DNA of 64,000 bases from positions 1 through 64,000 of the forward strand of contig NZ_FPKV01000003.1 of the NCBI RefSeq assembly GCF_900114265.1, written 5' to 3'. This DNA comes from Flaviramulus basaltis (GTDB lineage Bacteria > Bacteroidota > Bacteroidia > Flavobacteriales > Flavobacteriaceae). A program made the position numbers and the translations under genes. This document shows positions 35,067 through 43,620 of the stretch, in pieces. Below the pieces are notes generated by a model. It saw only the letters and a list, made by a program, of their open reading frames with translations, did not search any database and was not told the origin of the DNA. Position 1 is the stretch's first letter; each line of letters begins with the position of its first letter.

Positions 35067-35681
35067 ATGCGAAAAATTTTATTCGGGGTTGTAATCACAT
35101 TAATTGTTTTGTTCACTTTTAAATACTGTGGAGATAAACGAGAAGATAAAATAGTACTTCAAGAAAGCTCATCACTTATACAAGAGCAAATAAAAAACGT
35201 TGGAAAACTCATAGTTACTGAAGGTCATTTTAGTGAAGTTTTTAATTATAAAAACTCTAAAGATATTTTTGGTGATTATTTTACTTCAGAAAAAAAAGCA
35301 CTTGTAGTTGTAAATGCAGATGTTACCATTGCTTATGACTTAAGCAAAATTGAATTTGAAGTAGATGAGAAAACTAAAACACTTACCATTTTAAATATTC
35401 CGAAAGAAGAAATAAAAATTAGCCCAGATTTAGAATATTATGATATTCAAGCAGATTTTTTAAACCCTTTTAAAGCTAAAGATTATAACGATATTAAAAA
35501 TATTGTTAAAGCATCATTAAGCAAAAAAGTAGAAGCTTCAGATTTAAAAGCTAATTCTAAAAACAGACTAATTAGTGAACTTTCTAAGTTTTATATTCTA
35601 ACAAACTCTTTAGGTTGGACATTAAAATATAACGAAAACCCTATGCAATCTATTGAAGACTTTCAAAAAATAAACCTATAA
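35067..35681 (+). CDS. DUF4230 domain protein, membrane anchored
   Basis: The 204-residue protein has one N-terminal hydrophobic segment (residues 4-19). The DUF4230 domain follows, with GKLIVTEGHFSEVFNY, ALVVVNADVTIAYDLSKIEFE and LTILNIPKEEIKISPDLEYY. Length is typical. Function is unknown. It converges with the rhodanese gene and their stops overlap by 6 bases. A strong palindrome and a clear promoter box upstream suggest it is specifically regulated. Confidence 0.88.
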   Translation: MRKILFGVVITLIVLFTFKYCGDKREDKIVLQESSSLIQEQIKNVGKLIVTEGHFSEVFNYKNSKDIFGDYFTSEKKALVVVNADVTIAYDLSKIEFEVDEKTKTLTILNIPKEEIKISPDLEYYDIQADFLNPFKAKDYNDIKNIVKASLSKKVEASDLKANSKNRLISELSKFYILTNSLGWTLKYNENPMQSIEDFQKINL

Positions 35682-35981
35682 TTTACTTTTTAAACTCATC
35701 CAGCCACCACCATTCATAGCTTCAATACCGTTGTTTTTTAAAATAGTTGCAGCGCTTGCAGAACGCATACCACTTGCACAACAAGTAATTATTGGTCTGT
35801 TTAGTTTTTTTATATAGCCAATTTTTGAATTGATAATTTGTAAAGGTATATTTTTTGAATCTGCAATAGCACCTTGATTATATTCTTTAGTAGTACGAAC
35901 ATCAATAATAATAGCCTTTCTGTTTTGAAAGTCTTTAATTGCATCTTTTTTATTCCCAAACAAGAAATCTAATAATCCCAT
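35676..35981 (-). CDS. Rhodanese-like domain protein
   Basis: Starting at the ATG at 35981 gives 101 residues: MGLLDFLFGNK, then a rhodanese domain with IIDVRTTKEYNQGAI, NIPL and an active-site loop CCASGMRS in which the second Cys aligns with the catalytic position. A longer frame back to 36074 would add 31 basic residues unlike the family, so I reject it. It may carry a sulfane sulfur; the partner is unknown. It is divergent from the crotonase gene. Confidence 0.87.
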   Translation of the reverse strand: MGLLDFLFGNKKDAIKDFQNRKAIIIDVRTTKEYNQGAIADSKNIPLQIINSKIGYIKKLNRPIITCCASGMRSASAATILKNNGIEAMNGGGWMSLKSKL

Positions 35982-36027
35982 AAATTTATATTTTTTACAA
36001 ATTAATTTAAAATTTTTTAAAGACTTG

Positions 36028-36041
36028 GTAACATATGTTAC
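36028..36041. promoter_or_regulatory. 14-bp perfect palindrome between rhodanese and crotonase genes
   Basis: GTAACATATGTTAC lies in the 123-base divergent space, 47 bases from the rhodanese ATG and 64 from the crotonase ATG. It resembles an operator; no regulator gene is adjacent. Confidence 0.5.
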
Positions 36042-36104
36042 TTTATAGTTCATCAAAAAATTATGTATCTTCAACCTTTATAAATTAAGCATTATTATAG
36101 CACA

Positions 36105-36857
36105 ATGAATGAGCCGTATGTAATATTAAATGTTGAAAAAAAAGTGGGATATATTGAGTTTTTTCATCCCAATAGAAACTCCATGCCAAGTGATGTATTA
36201 ATGCAATTAGAACAAACTATTACAGACGCAGGAAATAATGATGCTATTAAAGTTATTGTGTTAAAAAGCGGCGGAGATAGAACATTTTGTGCGGGTGCTA
36301 GTTTTAATGAGTTAATTGCTATTGAAGATGAAGAAAAAGGAAAACAATTTTTCTTAGGATTTGCAGATGTTATAAATGCCATGCGAAAATGTCCAAAATT
36401 AATTATTGGTCGAGTGCAAGGAAAAGCTGTTGGTGGTGGTGTTGGTTTAGCGGCAGCAACCGATTATTGTTTGGCAACAAAATATGCCTCAATAAAATTA
36501 AGTGAGTTAAGTATTGGTATAGGTCCTTTTGTTATAGAACCTGTAGTTTCTAGAAAAATTGGAAAGACAGCGATGTCACAAATGACCATAAATGCAGAAC
36601 AGTTTTATTCAGCAGAATATGCTAAAGAAAAAGGTTTATATGGAGAAGTTTTTAATACGACTGAAGAATTAGACGAAGCAGTTAAAACTTTAGCAGAAAA
36701 CTTAAGCACTTATAATCCTGAAGCTTTAAAAGAAATAAAAACTGTTTTTTGGGAAAGCACAGAGCATTGGGAAACCTTATTAACTGAACGTGCTAAAATT
36801 AGTGGGAAATTGGTGTTAAGCAAGTTTACTAAAAAGACTTTGAAGCGGTTTAGATAA
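36105..36857 (+). CDS. Enoyl-CoA hydratase/isomerase family protein (crotonase)
   Basis: The 250-residue protein shows the crotonase fold: VGYIEFFHPNRNSMPSDV, the oxyanion-hole segment FCAGASFNEL, and KAVGGGVGLAAATDYCLATK. The usual hydratase Glu pair is not obvious; the region after the second hole reads LSELSIGIGPFVIEPV, so the reaction could be isomerisation, hydration or another CoA chemistry. It is a single gene with no linked fatty acid or phenylacetate genes in view. Substrate unknown. Confidence 0.85.
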   Translation: MNEPYVILNVEKKVGYIEFFHPNRNSMPSDVLMQLEQTITDAGNNDAIKVIVLKSGGDRTFCAGASFNELIAIEDEEKGKQFFLGFADVINAMRKCPKLIIGRVQGKAVGGGVGLAAATDYCLATKYASIKLSELSIGIGPFVIEPVVSRKIGKTAMSQMTINAEQFYSAEYAKEKGLYGEVFNTTEELDEAVKTLAENLSTYNPEALKEIKTVFWESTEHWETLLTERAKISGKLVLSKFTKKTLKRFR

Positions 36858-36865
36858 TAAATTAT

Positions 36866-38623
36866 TTAGACTTTGACGTTTTGCTTAATAATAGCCAATC
36901 CATCATCAATTAATTTACCAACTTGTGGTTTGTTTTGTTTTATGGTTTCTAAATGATGTAAAATATTCTCACAAAGTTGTTTTTCATTTCCTAAAAAAGC
37001 TAATTCATAAAGTTCTATTGTTAATAGCCAATCTGTGGGATGTTTTTCAATGAGTTGCTCCAAAACTTTAGTTCTCGAAATAGTTCTGTTTTTACCTTCT
37101 CTATAATCTCTAACCTGTTGGTAAAAGGTTTCTAATTCCAAGCGTTTTTTAGATTTTTTTATGTGAATGGTTTCTGATGATGTTTTGTGGGTAATTAAAT
37201 CGAAACTATTTAAATCTGCAGGTCCAGAAAATGCTGAAATAATATCTTTTCCAACAGCCATATCATAAATGCCCCATTCTGGTTTAAATAAAATTGTATC
37301 ACCATGAGTAACGGTGCAATTGTTGAAACTGATAAGTATTATTTTTCCTTGAAGATTTCGTTTTCCTGTAATAATTTCTCCTGAAACTTTTATACCACCT
37401 TCAAATTCTAGAGTAATTGTTTTTTCTTCATAAATGCTATAAGCGCTTAAATCTCTAGGACTCATATCTTCAATGGCCAAATTAATACCTTTAAGTTTGC
37501 CAATTGGAGAGCCAAAACCATTTGGATGATTTTTAATACCATGACCAACTAATTCTTTTTCTCTATAAGATAAAGCTGTTTCACCTAGGGTTTGAATGTA
37601 AATAGGATTTCCGTTAGTTTCTATAACATGATTAAAGATACCAGAAATTTGAATGCCGGTGCTCAATTCGATTGTTCCCAAAGCATTCGAATTTATAAGT
37701 TTATTAACTCCAGAAAGGCCTCCTTTACGTAAAGCCATAGTATTAGCAAATTCTTCTAAAACTAGGCTTAAATGTGCAAAATCGGGTGTTACAAATAGCT
37801 GAGGTTGCGGTTTTGTAATATCAAAATCTTTATAAGTAGCAGATATGTTATAAAGTGATTTTTTAACTTCATCTGTCATGCACCAAGCGCTTTCCCCAAT
37901 TGAGGATAGTAATCCTGCGCCGTAAATTTTAGGGTTTTCAATGGTACCAATTAAACCGTATTCAACTGTCCACCAATGCAAATTTCTAATAAGAGCCATT
38001 TCACTTGGTTCACCCATATTCTGTTGTAAATCTTCAACTTTTTTTTCAGCAGAAGCGATATCTTCTTCTTTGGAATTTGGTGCCTCTTTTATAATGGATA
38101 AATGTCTAACAGCTTCATACAGTTCATGATCTTTAGCCGAAGAAATAGCTTTACAGCCAATTTCACCAAAGCGTCTCAAATACTCGGCATATTCAGGATT
38201 AGCAATAATAGGAGCATGTCCAGCACCTTCATGAATAATATCTGGTGCAGGTGTATATTCAATGTGTTCTAATTGACGAATATCACTAGCAATTACTAGT
38301 ATATTGTAAGCTTGAAACTCCATAAAGGCATTTGGCGGAATAAAACCATCAACAGCCACCGCTGCCCAACCAATATCTTTTAAAATACGGTTCATGCCAT
38401 ACATGTTTGGAATACTGTCTATAGAAATACCTGTAAGTTTTAAACCATCTAAATACGACTTGTGTGCTACAGTTTTTAAAAAATCAACATTTTTACGCAT
38501 AACATATCGCCAAACAGCTTGATCAATTGCTGAGTAATCCTCATAGTTTTGAGGTTTTATAAACTGTTTTAAATGTTTTGGTAAACGGTTTAAAATAGAG
38601 TTAGATTCAATTGTTTTAGACAT
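36866..38623 (-). CDS. Aromatic amino acid hydroxylase (phenylalanine 4-monooxygenase family), long form
   Basis: The 585-residue protein carries the iron site of the biopterin-dependent hydroxylases: His131 and His136 in HEGAGH and Glu221 in WWTVEYGL, with ALSYREKELVGHG further on. The segment between the metal ligands holds an insertion rich in Glu and Lys (about 165-205). The last ~240 residues form an extension not present in short bacterial enzymes. It should hydroxylate phenylalanine or a related ring using oxygen and a pterin; which substrate is uncertain. It is a single gene. Confidence 0.88.
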   Translation of the reverse strand: MSKTIESNSILNRLPKHLKQFIKPQNYEDYSAIDQAVWRYVMRKNVDFLKTVAHKSYLDGLKLTGISIDSIPNMYGMNRILKDIGWAAVAVDGFIPPNAFMEFQAYNILVIASDIRQLEHIEYTPAPDIIHEGAGHAPIIANPEYAEYLRRFGEIGCKAISSAKDHELYEAVRHLSIIKEAPNSKEEDIASAEKKVEDLQQNMGEPSEMALIRNLHWWTVEYGLIGTIENPKIYGAGLLSSIGESAWCMTDEVKKSLYNISATYKDFDITKPQPQLFVTPDFAHLSLVLEEFANTMALRKGGLSGVNKLINSNALGTIELSTGIQISGIFNHVIETNGNPIYIQTLGETALSYREKELVGHGIKNHPNGFGSPIGKLKGINLAIEDMSPRDLSAYSIYEEKTITLEFEGGIKVSGEIITGKRNLQGKIILISFNNCTVTHGDTILFKPEWGIYDMAVGKDIISAFSGPADLNSFDLITHKTSSETIHIKKSKKRLELETFYQQVRDYREGKNRTISRTKVLEQLIEKHPTDWLLTIELYELAFLGNEKQLCENILHHLETIKQNKPQVGKLIDDGLAIIKQNVKV

Positions 38624-38698
38624 AACTTATAAAGCGTAATTTTCTATGTAAAAATACAAATAATGGAAAAGATATAAAGAAGAGAACTATGTTAAAAT

Positions 38699-38730
38699 AA
38701 AAAAGCAACTCAATTGAGTTGCTTTTTTAT
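38699..38730 (-). terminator. Palindromic terminator downstream of the DUF4136 gene
   Basis: GCAACTCAA and TTGAGTTGC (38705-38722) form a perfect stem framed by A-run and T-run, so it can work in both directions. It serves the minus-strand gene at 38737. Confidence 0.85.
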
Positions 38731-38736
38731 TTAATT

Positions 38737-39288
38737 TTATTGTTGTGCACCGGGAGGATATTTCCCCATTATTTCGGAAACAAATTCTTTAATACGCTCT
38801 TCTTTTTTTTCCATATTTTTACTTAAGTAACCAGTACCCATACCTTGCCAAACTAATTCTTTTTTATTGGCATCAATAAGGTCTATATATAAAACACCTT
38901 GAGTAGTTACCGATGTGTTTGGTTGGTTATAACCCCAGCCCCAAGGACCGTAACCACCCCAACCCCAGCCGCCATAGCCCCAGGAGTTGTTGTAAACATC
39001 AACACGTTGTTGAGATTTTGTAAAAAGACTCACTAATAAGTCAGGATTTTCAGATTTTGTAAAACCTTTTGCTAAAAGTTCTGCTTCAATAGCACGAAGA
39101 ATTCGGCGTTTGTCTAAATCGCTAATTTCAGCCTTATCAATTCCTGTTTTAAAAAAAGCAAAAGTTTTATATTCACTAAAATTTGCTTTTTGATCATAAT
39201 CTGCAGCTACTTTAACAGAGCTACAAGATGTTACTATAATTAATAATGCTAGAAGCGGTAATGTTTTAAATAATTTTTTCATAGCCAT
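38737..39288 (-). CDS. DUF4136 lipoprotein
   Basis: The 183-residue protein has a lipoprotein signal with lipid Cys in IIVTSCSS. The DUF4136 domain follows, with DYDQKANFSEYKTFAFF, ILRAIEAELLAKGF and NPDLLVSLFTKSQ. A Gly/Trp/Tyr-rich insert (GYGGWGWGGYGPWGWGYNQP) precedes LYIDLIDANKKELVWQGMG. Such proteins sit in the envelope; function is unknown. The start could be the third-codon Met. Confidence 0.9.
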   Translation of the reverse strand: MAMKKLFKTLPLLALLIIVTSCSSVKVAADYDQKANFSEYKTFAFFKTGIDKAEISDLDKRRILRAIEAELLAKGFTKSENPDLLVSLFTKSQQRVDVYNNSWGYGGWGWGGYGPWGWGYNQPNTSVTTQGVLYIDLIDANKKELVWQGMGTGYLSKNMEKKEERIKEFVSEIMGKYPPGAQQ

Positions 39289-39399
39289 ATTTTTATGTTA
39301 ATTTAAAATAAAGTTATCAGTTTAAAAATCATGATTTTACAACTGCTTTTTATTTGTTTAATTCATCAATAACCATACCAAGCGTTTTAATGAAAGGGC

Positions 39400-39573
39400 T
39401 TATTCTCTTTTAATTTTATTGGTATTAGTTTTTTTGTTATAACCATAAGGGCAATGTCTACAATTACTCTCACAACAATAGCCTCTTTTTAAATGGTATT
39501 GCTCAGTAAAACAACGATAACCTTCAGGTGTTAAGTAGTAATCGCCTTCTTCAATGGGTATTATTTCTTTCAT
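39400..39573 (-). CDS. DUF5522-like small cysteine-rich protein
   Basis: From the ATG at 39573 the product is 57 residues: MKEIIPIEEGDYYLTPEGYR, then HLKRGYCCESNCRHCPYGY, then a lysine-rich end. The CC-x3-C-x2-C arrangement suggests a metal or iron-sulfur site. The longer frame starting at 39624 adds 17 residues unlike the family. Function unknown; it diverges from the HExxH protein gene after 49 bases. Confidence 0.8.
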   Translation of the reverse strand: MKEIIPIEEGDYYLTPEGYRCFTEQYHLKRGYCCESNCRHCPYGYNKKTNTNKIKRE

Positions 39574-39622
39574 CTTTAACAAAGATAATGTAATTTGGAT
39601 TGATTTTTGAAATGCTATAAAC

Positions 39623-39961
39623 ATGATTTTTATTTCTAAATATTTAGTGCCAAAAGGTTACACAGGAATCACTATTTTTCCTTTTGTGTTTTTAAAATCC
39701 AAACATTTAAAAACGGATAGTGTTCTAATAAATCACGAAAAAATTCATTTAAAACAGCAGTTAGAAATGTTGTTATTACCTTTTTATGTTTTCTACACAA
39801 TAGAGTTTGTAATAAGATTATTTCAATATAAAAAATGGCACAGTGCTTATAGAAATATTTCTTTTGAACGAGAGGCATACTTAAATGAAAACAATTTAGA
39901 ATATCTTAATAATCGCTCATTATGGGCTTTTTTAAAGTATCTTCGCAGGCATGATATTTAA
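39623..39961 (+). CDS. Small membrane protein with HExxH motif, unknown function
   Basis: The 112-residue protein contains NHEKIHLKQQLEMLLLPFYV, that is HExxH followed at once by a hydrophobic helix, with FEREAYLNE later supplying a possible third ligand (E-x2-A). This looks like a minimal zincin-type peptidase core. The ACC-deaminase-like gene starts inside its last codons (11-base overlap), so translation may be coupled. Enzyme activity is not proven. Confidence 0.72.
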   Translation: MIFISKYLVPKGYTGITIFPFVFLKSKHLKTDSVLINHEKIHLKQQLEMLLLPFYVFYTIEFVIRLFQYKKWHSAYRNISFEREAYLNENNLEYLNNRSLWAFLKYLRRHDI

Positions 39962-40862
39962 GCTTGAAAATAGCATTAATCAGCATGTAAAACTACCCAA
40001 AGAAAAGCTTGTTGATCTATATATAAAAAGAGAAGATAAAATACATCCTTTTGTATCTGGTAATAAATATAGAAAACTTAAATACAACCTCGATGAAGCA
40101 GAAAAATTAGGTGTAAAAAAACTACTTACTTTTGGTGGTGCGTATTCAAATCATATTGCTGCAGTAGCTTCAGCTGGACAAAATTTTGGTATAAAAACTA
40201 TTGGAGTTATTAGAGGTGAAGAGTTATTTGATAAAATAGACAACAATCCAACATTAAGTTTTGCAAAACAATGTGGAATGCAATTTAAGTTTGTTTCTAG
40301 AGAGGTTTATAGAGATAAAAATTCTGAAGCTTTTTTAAGTGATTTAAAAGATGAATTTGGAGATTTTTATGCCATTCCAGAAGGAGGTACAAATACTTTA
40401 GCTGTTAAAGGTTGCGAAGAAATTTTAACAGAAGCAGATAAAGCGTTTGATTATATATGTTGTTCTGTAGGAACTGGAGGAACAATTTCTGGACTTATAA
40501 ATTGTTCAGAACCTAGTCAACAAGTTTTAGGTTTTCCTGCTTTAAAAGGTGACTTTTTAAAACAAGATATTAGTAAATTTGCAACGAAAACGAATTGGAA
40601 TTTAATTACCAATTATCATTTTGGAGGTTATGCTAAAATAAATACCGAGTTAATAAGTTTTATTAATACGTTTAAAAACAACTATCAAATACCTTTAGAT
40701 CCAGTTTATACTGGGAAAATGATGTTTGGAATTTTTGATTTAATAGAAAAAGGATTTTTTCCAAAAGGTTCAAAAATTCTAACAATCCATACTGGTGGTT
40801 TACAAGGAATATCTGGTATGAACACCATTTTAAAAAAGAAGAATTTACCAATAATTGAGTAG
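39951..40862 (+). CDS. 1-aminocyclopropane-1-carboxylate deaminase/D-cysteine desulfhydrase family protein
   Basis: The 303-residue PLP enzyme has the lysine loop FVSGNKYRKLKYNLDEA (PLP Lys near residue 38), TFGGAYSNHIAAVASAG, and the phosphate-binding GTGGTISG, with GLQGISGM near the end. This is the family of ACC deaminase and D-cysteine desulfhydrase; most bacterial members act on D-cysteine. Specificity cannot be fixed here. Confidence 0.88.
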   Translation: MIFKLENSINQHVKLPKEKLVDLYIKREDKIHPFVSGNKYRKLKYNLDEAEKLGVKKLLTFGGAYSNHIAAVASAGQNFGIKTIGVIRGEELFDKIDNNPTLSFAKQCGMQFKFVSREVYRDKNSEAFLSDLKDEFGDFYAIPEGGTNTLAVKGCEEILTEADKAFDYICCSVGTGGTISGLINCSEPSQQVLGFPALKGDFLKQDISKFATKTNWNLITNYHFGGYAKINTELISFINTFKNNYQIPLDPVYTGKMMFGIFDLIEKGFFPKGSKILTIHTGGLQGISGMNTILKKKNLPIIE

Positions 40863-40866
40863 TTTA

Positions 40867-41661
40867 ATGAAGAGAATAATTTTAATAATATGTTTGGGTT
40901 TTTTGGTGTTTAGTTGCCGATCAAAAAAATCTGTTGTTACAAAAAGACCTAGTCAAACAAGGCAAATAGAAAATAAGCCTGTAGAAGAAGTGAATACTAA
41001 CGAAACGCCTAAGGTTTATGCTAGTAAAACAGAGCAGTATATTGATGATTATAAAGCTGTAGCTCAACAAGAAATGAGCTTGTATGGTATTCCTGCAAGT
41101 ATAACATTAGCACAAGGTATATTAGAATCTGGCTCAGGAAATGGTAGATTATCGGTTGAAGCAAACAATCATTTTGGTATTAAATGTCATGAATGGACAG
41201 GCGCAAGAATTTATCATGATGATGATAAAGAACAAGAATGTTTCAGAAAATATAAAGATGCTAAGTATTCATTTAGAGATCATTCATTATTTCTAACTGA
41301 AAGAAAACGCTATTCAAAATTATTCGATTTAAAAAAGGAAGATTATAAAGGTTGGGCAAAAGGATTAAGAGCTGCTGGTTATGCAACTGATAAACAATAT
41401 CCGCAAAAGCTAATTAGTTTAATAGAACGATATAAACTTGATGATTTGGATAAAGAGGTTTTAGGCGATTCCTACACCAAGTTCGAATTACCAAAAACAG
41501 CAGAAATGGTAACTTATACAGTTTCTAAAGGAGATACTTTATATTCCATTTCTAGACGATATAATATTACAGTAAAAGAACTTCAAAATATTAATGGTTT
41601 AAATGATACAGCAATTAGTATTGGACAAATATTAGTTGTAAAACCGACATCAGAAAATTAA
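40867..41661 (+). CDS. Glucosaminidase-LysM lipoprotein, peptidoglycan hydrolase
   Basis: From the ATG at 40867 the product is 264 residues with a lipoprotein signal ending VFSCRS. A mannosyl-glycoprotein endo-beta-N-acetylglucosaminidase domain follows (about 55-185), with [18 protein letters not shown] and [11 protein letters not shown]. One LysM domain lies at the C-terminus ([17 protein letters not shown]). It would cleave the glycan chain of peptidoglycan. I prefer this start because the upstream in-frame ATG (40855) overlaps the preceding gene and precedes the signal peptide by four residues. Confidence 0.9.
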   Translation: MKRIILIICLGFLVFSCRSKKSVVTKRPSQTRQIENKPVEEVNTNETPKVYASKTEQYIDDYKAVAQQEMSLYGIPASITLAQGILESGSGNGRLSVEANNHFGIKCHEWTGARIYHDDDKEQECFRKYKDAKYSFRDHSLFLTERKRYSKLFDLKKEDYKGWAKGLRAAGYATDKQYPQKLISLIERYKLDDLDKEVLGDSYTKFELPKTAEMVTYTVSKGDTLYSISRRYNITVKELQNINGLNDTAISIGQILVVKPTSEN

Positions 41662-41669
41662 TAAAATTA

Positions 41670-42956
41670 ATGATTTACACGAGAAGCAGTGCGTTATTTG
41701 TACAAGCCGAAAAAGTTATTCCTGGAGGCGTTAATTCGCCAGTTAGAGCATTTAAAGGTGTTGGTGGAACACCAATTTTTGTTAAAGAAGCCAAAGGAGC
41801 GTATTTATATGACGAAGATGGAAACCGTTTAATTGATTACATAAATTCTTGGGGACCTATGATTTTAGGACATGCTTTCGAGCCTGTTGTAAATGCTGTT
41901 ATTGAAAAAGCAAAAAAAGGAACTTCATTTGGTATGCCTACAGAAATTGAAACAGAAATTGCAGAATTAGCAGTTTCTATGGTGCCAAATATAGATAAGA
42001 TTAGATTTGTTAATTCTGGTACAGAAGCCTGTATGAGTGCGGTGCGTTTAGCGCGTGGTTTTACAGGAAAAGATAAAATTATAAAGTTTGCCGGTTGTTA
42101 TCACGGACATAGTGATTCGTTTTTAATACAAGCGGGTAGTGGTGCCAGTACATTTGGTACACCAAATAGTCCAGGAGTTACAAAAGGTACTGCAAAAGAT
42201 ACGTTGTTAGCTCGATACAATGATATAGATAATGTGAATGAATTAATTCAAGCTAATAAAAATGAAATAGCCTGTATTATTATAGAGCCAGTTGCTGGTA
42301 ATATGGGCTGTATTCCGCCTGCAAAAGGATTTTTAAAAGCACTTAGAGATTTATGTGATGCAAATGATGTTTTGTTGGTTTTTGATGAGGTCATGACGGG
42401 TTTTCGTTTAGCTAAAGGAGGTGCGCAAGAACTTTATAATATTAATGCAGATATTGTTTGCTTCGGAAAAGTAATTGGTGGCGGTTTACCTGTTGGTGCT
42501 TTTGCTGCTAGAAATGAAATTATGAATCAATTAGCGCCTTTGGGTCCTGTTTATCAAGCGGGAACTTTAAGCGGAAATCCATTAGCAATGGCAGCTGGTT
42601 TGGCTATGTTAACAGAATTAAATACTAAGGATGAAATTTTTGAACGTTTAGCGAGAAAAACAGAATACTTACATAATGGAATAACAAAGGTTTTAACAGG
42701 TAATAATATAACGCATACTATAAATAGAGTAGGTTCTATGGTTTCGGTACATTTTGATGAAGGTGCTGTTATAGATTTTGAAACTGCTGCAAAAGGAAAC
42801 AACGAAACCTTTAAGAAGTTTTTCCATGGATTATTAAATGAAGGTATTTATATAGCGCCAAGTGCTTTTGAAACTTGGTTTATTACAGATGCTTTAACGT
42901 ATGAAGATTTAGATTTTACAATAAATGCAATAAATAAAGTCGCTAAAACATTATAA
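41670..42956 (+). CDS. hemL: Glutamate-1-semialdehyde 2,1-aminomutase
   Basis: The 428-residue enzyme shows [40 protein letters not shown] and the PLP lysine Lys267 in CFGKVIGGG. Length matches HemL. It makes 5-aminolevulinate from glutamate-1-semialdehyde, the tetrapyrrole precursor. It follows the glucosaminidase gene by 8 bases; the link is positional only. Confidence 0.96.
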   Translation: MIYTRSSALFVQAEKVIPGGVNSPVRAFKGVGGTPIFVKEAKGAYLYDEDGNRLIDYINSWGPMILGHAFEPVVNAVIEKAKKGTSFGMPTEIETEIAELAVSMVPNIDKIRFVNSGTEACMSAVRLARGFTGKDKIIKFAGCYHGHSDSFLIQAGSGASTFGTPNSPGVTKGTAKDTLLARYNDIDNVNELIQANKNEIACIIIEPVAGNMGCIPPAKGFLKALRDLCDANDVLLVFDEVMTGFRLAKGGAQELYNINADIVCFGKVIGGGLPVGAFAARNEIMNQLAPLGPVYQAGTLSGNPLAMAAGLAMLTELNTKDEIFERLARKTEYLHNGITKVLTGNNITHTINRVGSMVSVHFDEGAVIDFETAAKGNNETFKKFFHGLLNEGIYIAPSAFETWFITDALTYEDLDFTINAINKVAKTL

Positions 42957-42990
42957 AAAAAAAGCGTATTTCTAAATTCTGAAATACGCT
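42955..42990 (-). terminator. Terminator between hemL and the Spy-like gene
   Basis: AGCGTATTTC (42963-42972) pairs with GAAATACGCT (42981-42990) around an 8-base loop. The nine A on the left are T on the minus strand, so it fits the minus-strand gene best; on the plus strand the tail is only CTTCATT. Confidence 0.75.
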
Positions 42991-43017
42991 CTTCATTAAT
43001 AAACTAAACTAACTAAA

Positions 43018-43494
43018 CTATTTTTGTTCTTTTTGGTACTTACGTTTTTTCATGTCGTGTTTTTTCTGCTTACCTTTCATTGCCATTCGCATTTGTCCTT
43101 TTTCCCATTTAGCAAACTGCTCTTCATTTAAAATGTCTTTCATTTTAGCTTTCATAGCAATTTGATGGTCTAATTTTGCATTTTTCATTTTAAAGCGATC
43201 TTCATCAGTAGGTTTTTTTAGCTCACCACTTTCTTTCTTTGCTTTAAAGTTTGCCATCATTTCTTTTCTTTTTGTGGCATTCTCAAAATTCATTTTTTGA
43301 ATTTTCGCTTGTTGAGATTTGTTTAAATCTAAATGTAAAGTCATTTTCTTGGTTTGAAGCGTTGCGATTTCTTCAGCAGAAAGATTCATCATTTTTTTAC
43401 TTCTATCGTGGTTACGAGGTGTTTCTTTAGGTGCGTCTTGTGCTATTGCTTGCATACCTATAAAAGCAATGGCAATTAATATCAGTTTTTTCAT
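43018..43494 (-). CDS. Spy/CpxP-like periplasmic protein (DUF4890-type)
   Basis: The 158-residue protein has a signal peptide ending QAIAQ. The rest is charged helix with NLSAEEIATLQTKKMTLHLD, LNKSQQAKIQKMNFENATKR and ILNEEQFAKWEKGQMRMAMK, i.e. two LTxxQ-like segments and a lysine-rich end. This resembles Spy-type helical chaperones; the DUF4890 label is from the overall pattern. Role in envelope stress is inferred. Confidence 0.8.
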   Translation of the reverse strand: MKKLILIAIAFIGMQAIAQDAPKETPRNHDRSKKMMNLSAEEIATLQTKKMTLHLDLNKSQQAKIQKMNFENATKRKEMMANFKAKKESGELKKPTDEDRFKMKNAKLDHQIAMKAKMKDILNEEQFAKWEKGQMRMAMKGKQKKHDMKKRKYQKEQK

Positions 43495-43620
43495 CTTAAT
43501 AAAGTTTTAAATTAATTACTAGTAAGACTTAGCAATTATAAAAAAGTTTAAAAGAGATATGAGTTTTAACTATAAGTTAACAACTTCATTTTTTGTGAAT
43601 TTGTTTTAACTATTTAATTT

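Noticed and set aside
35982-36074. Longer N-terminus of the rhodanese protein
   Set aside because: The extra 31 residues are basic and unlike the family, and they would run into the palindrome and promoter space.
42956-42994. Plus-strand terminator for hemL
   Set aside because: The hairpin is real but its T tail lies on the minus strand; the plus-strand tail is weak, so I assign it mainly to the Spy-like gene.
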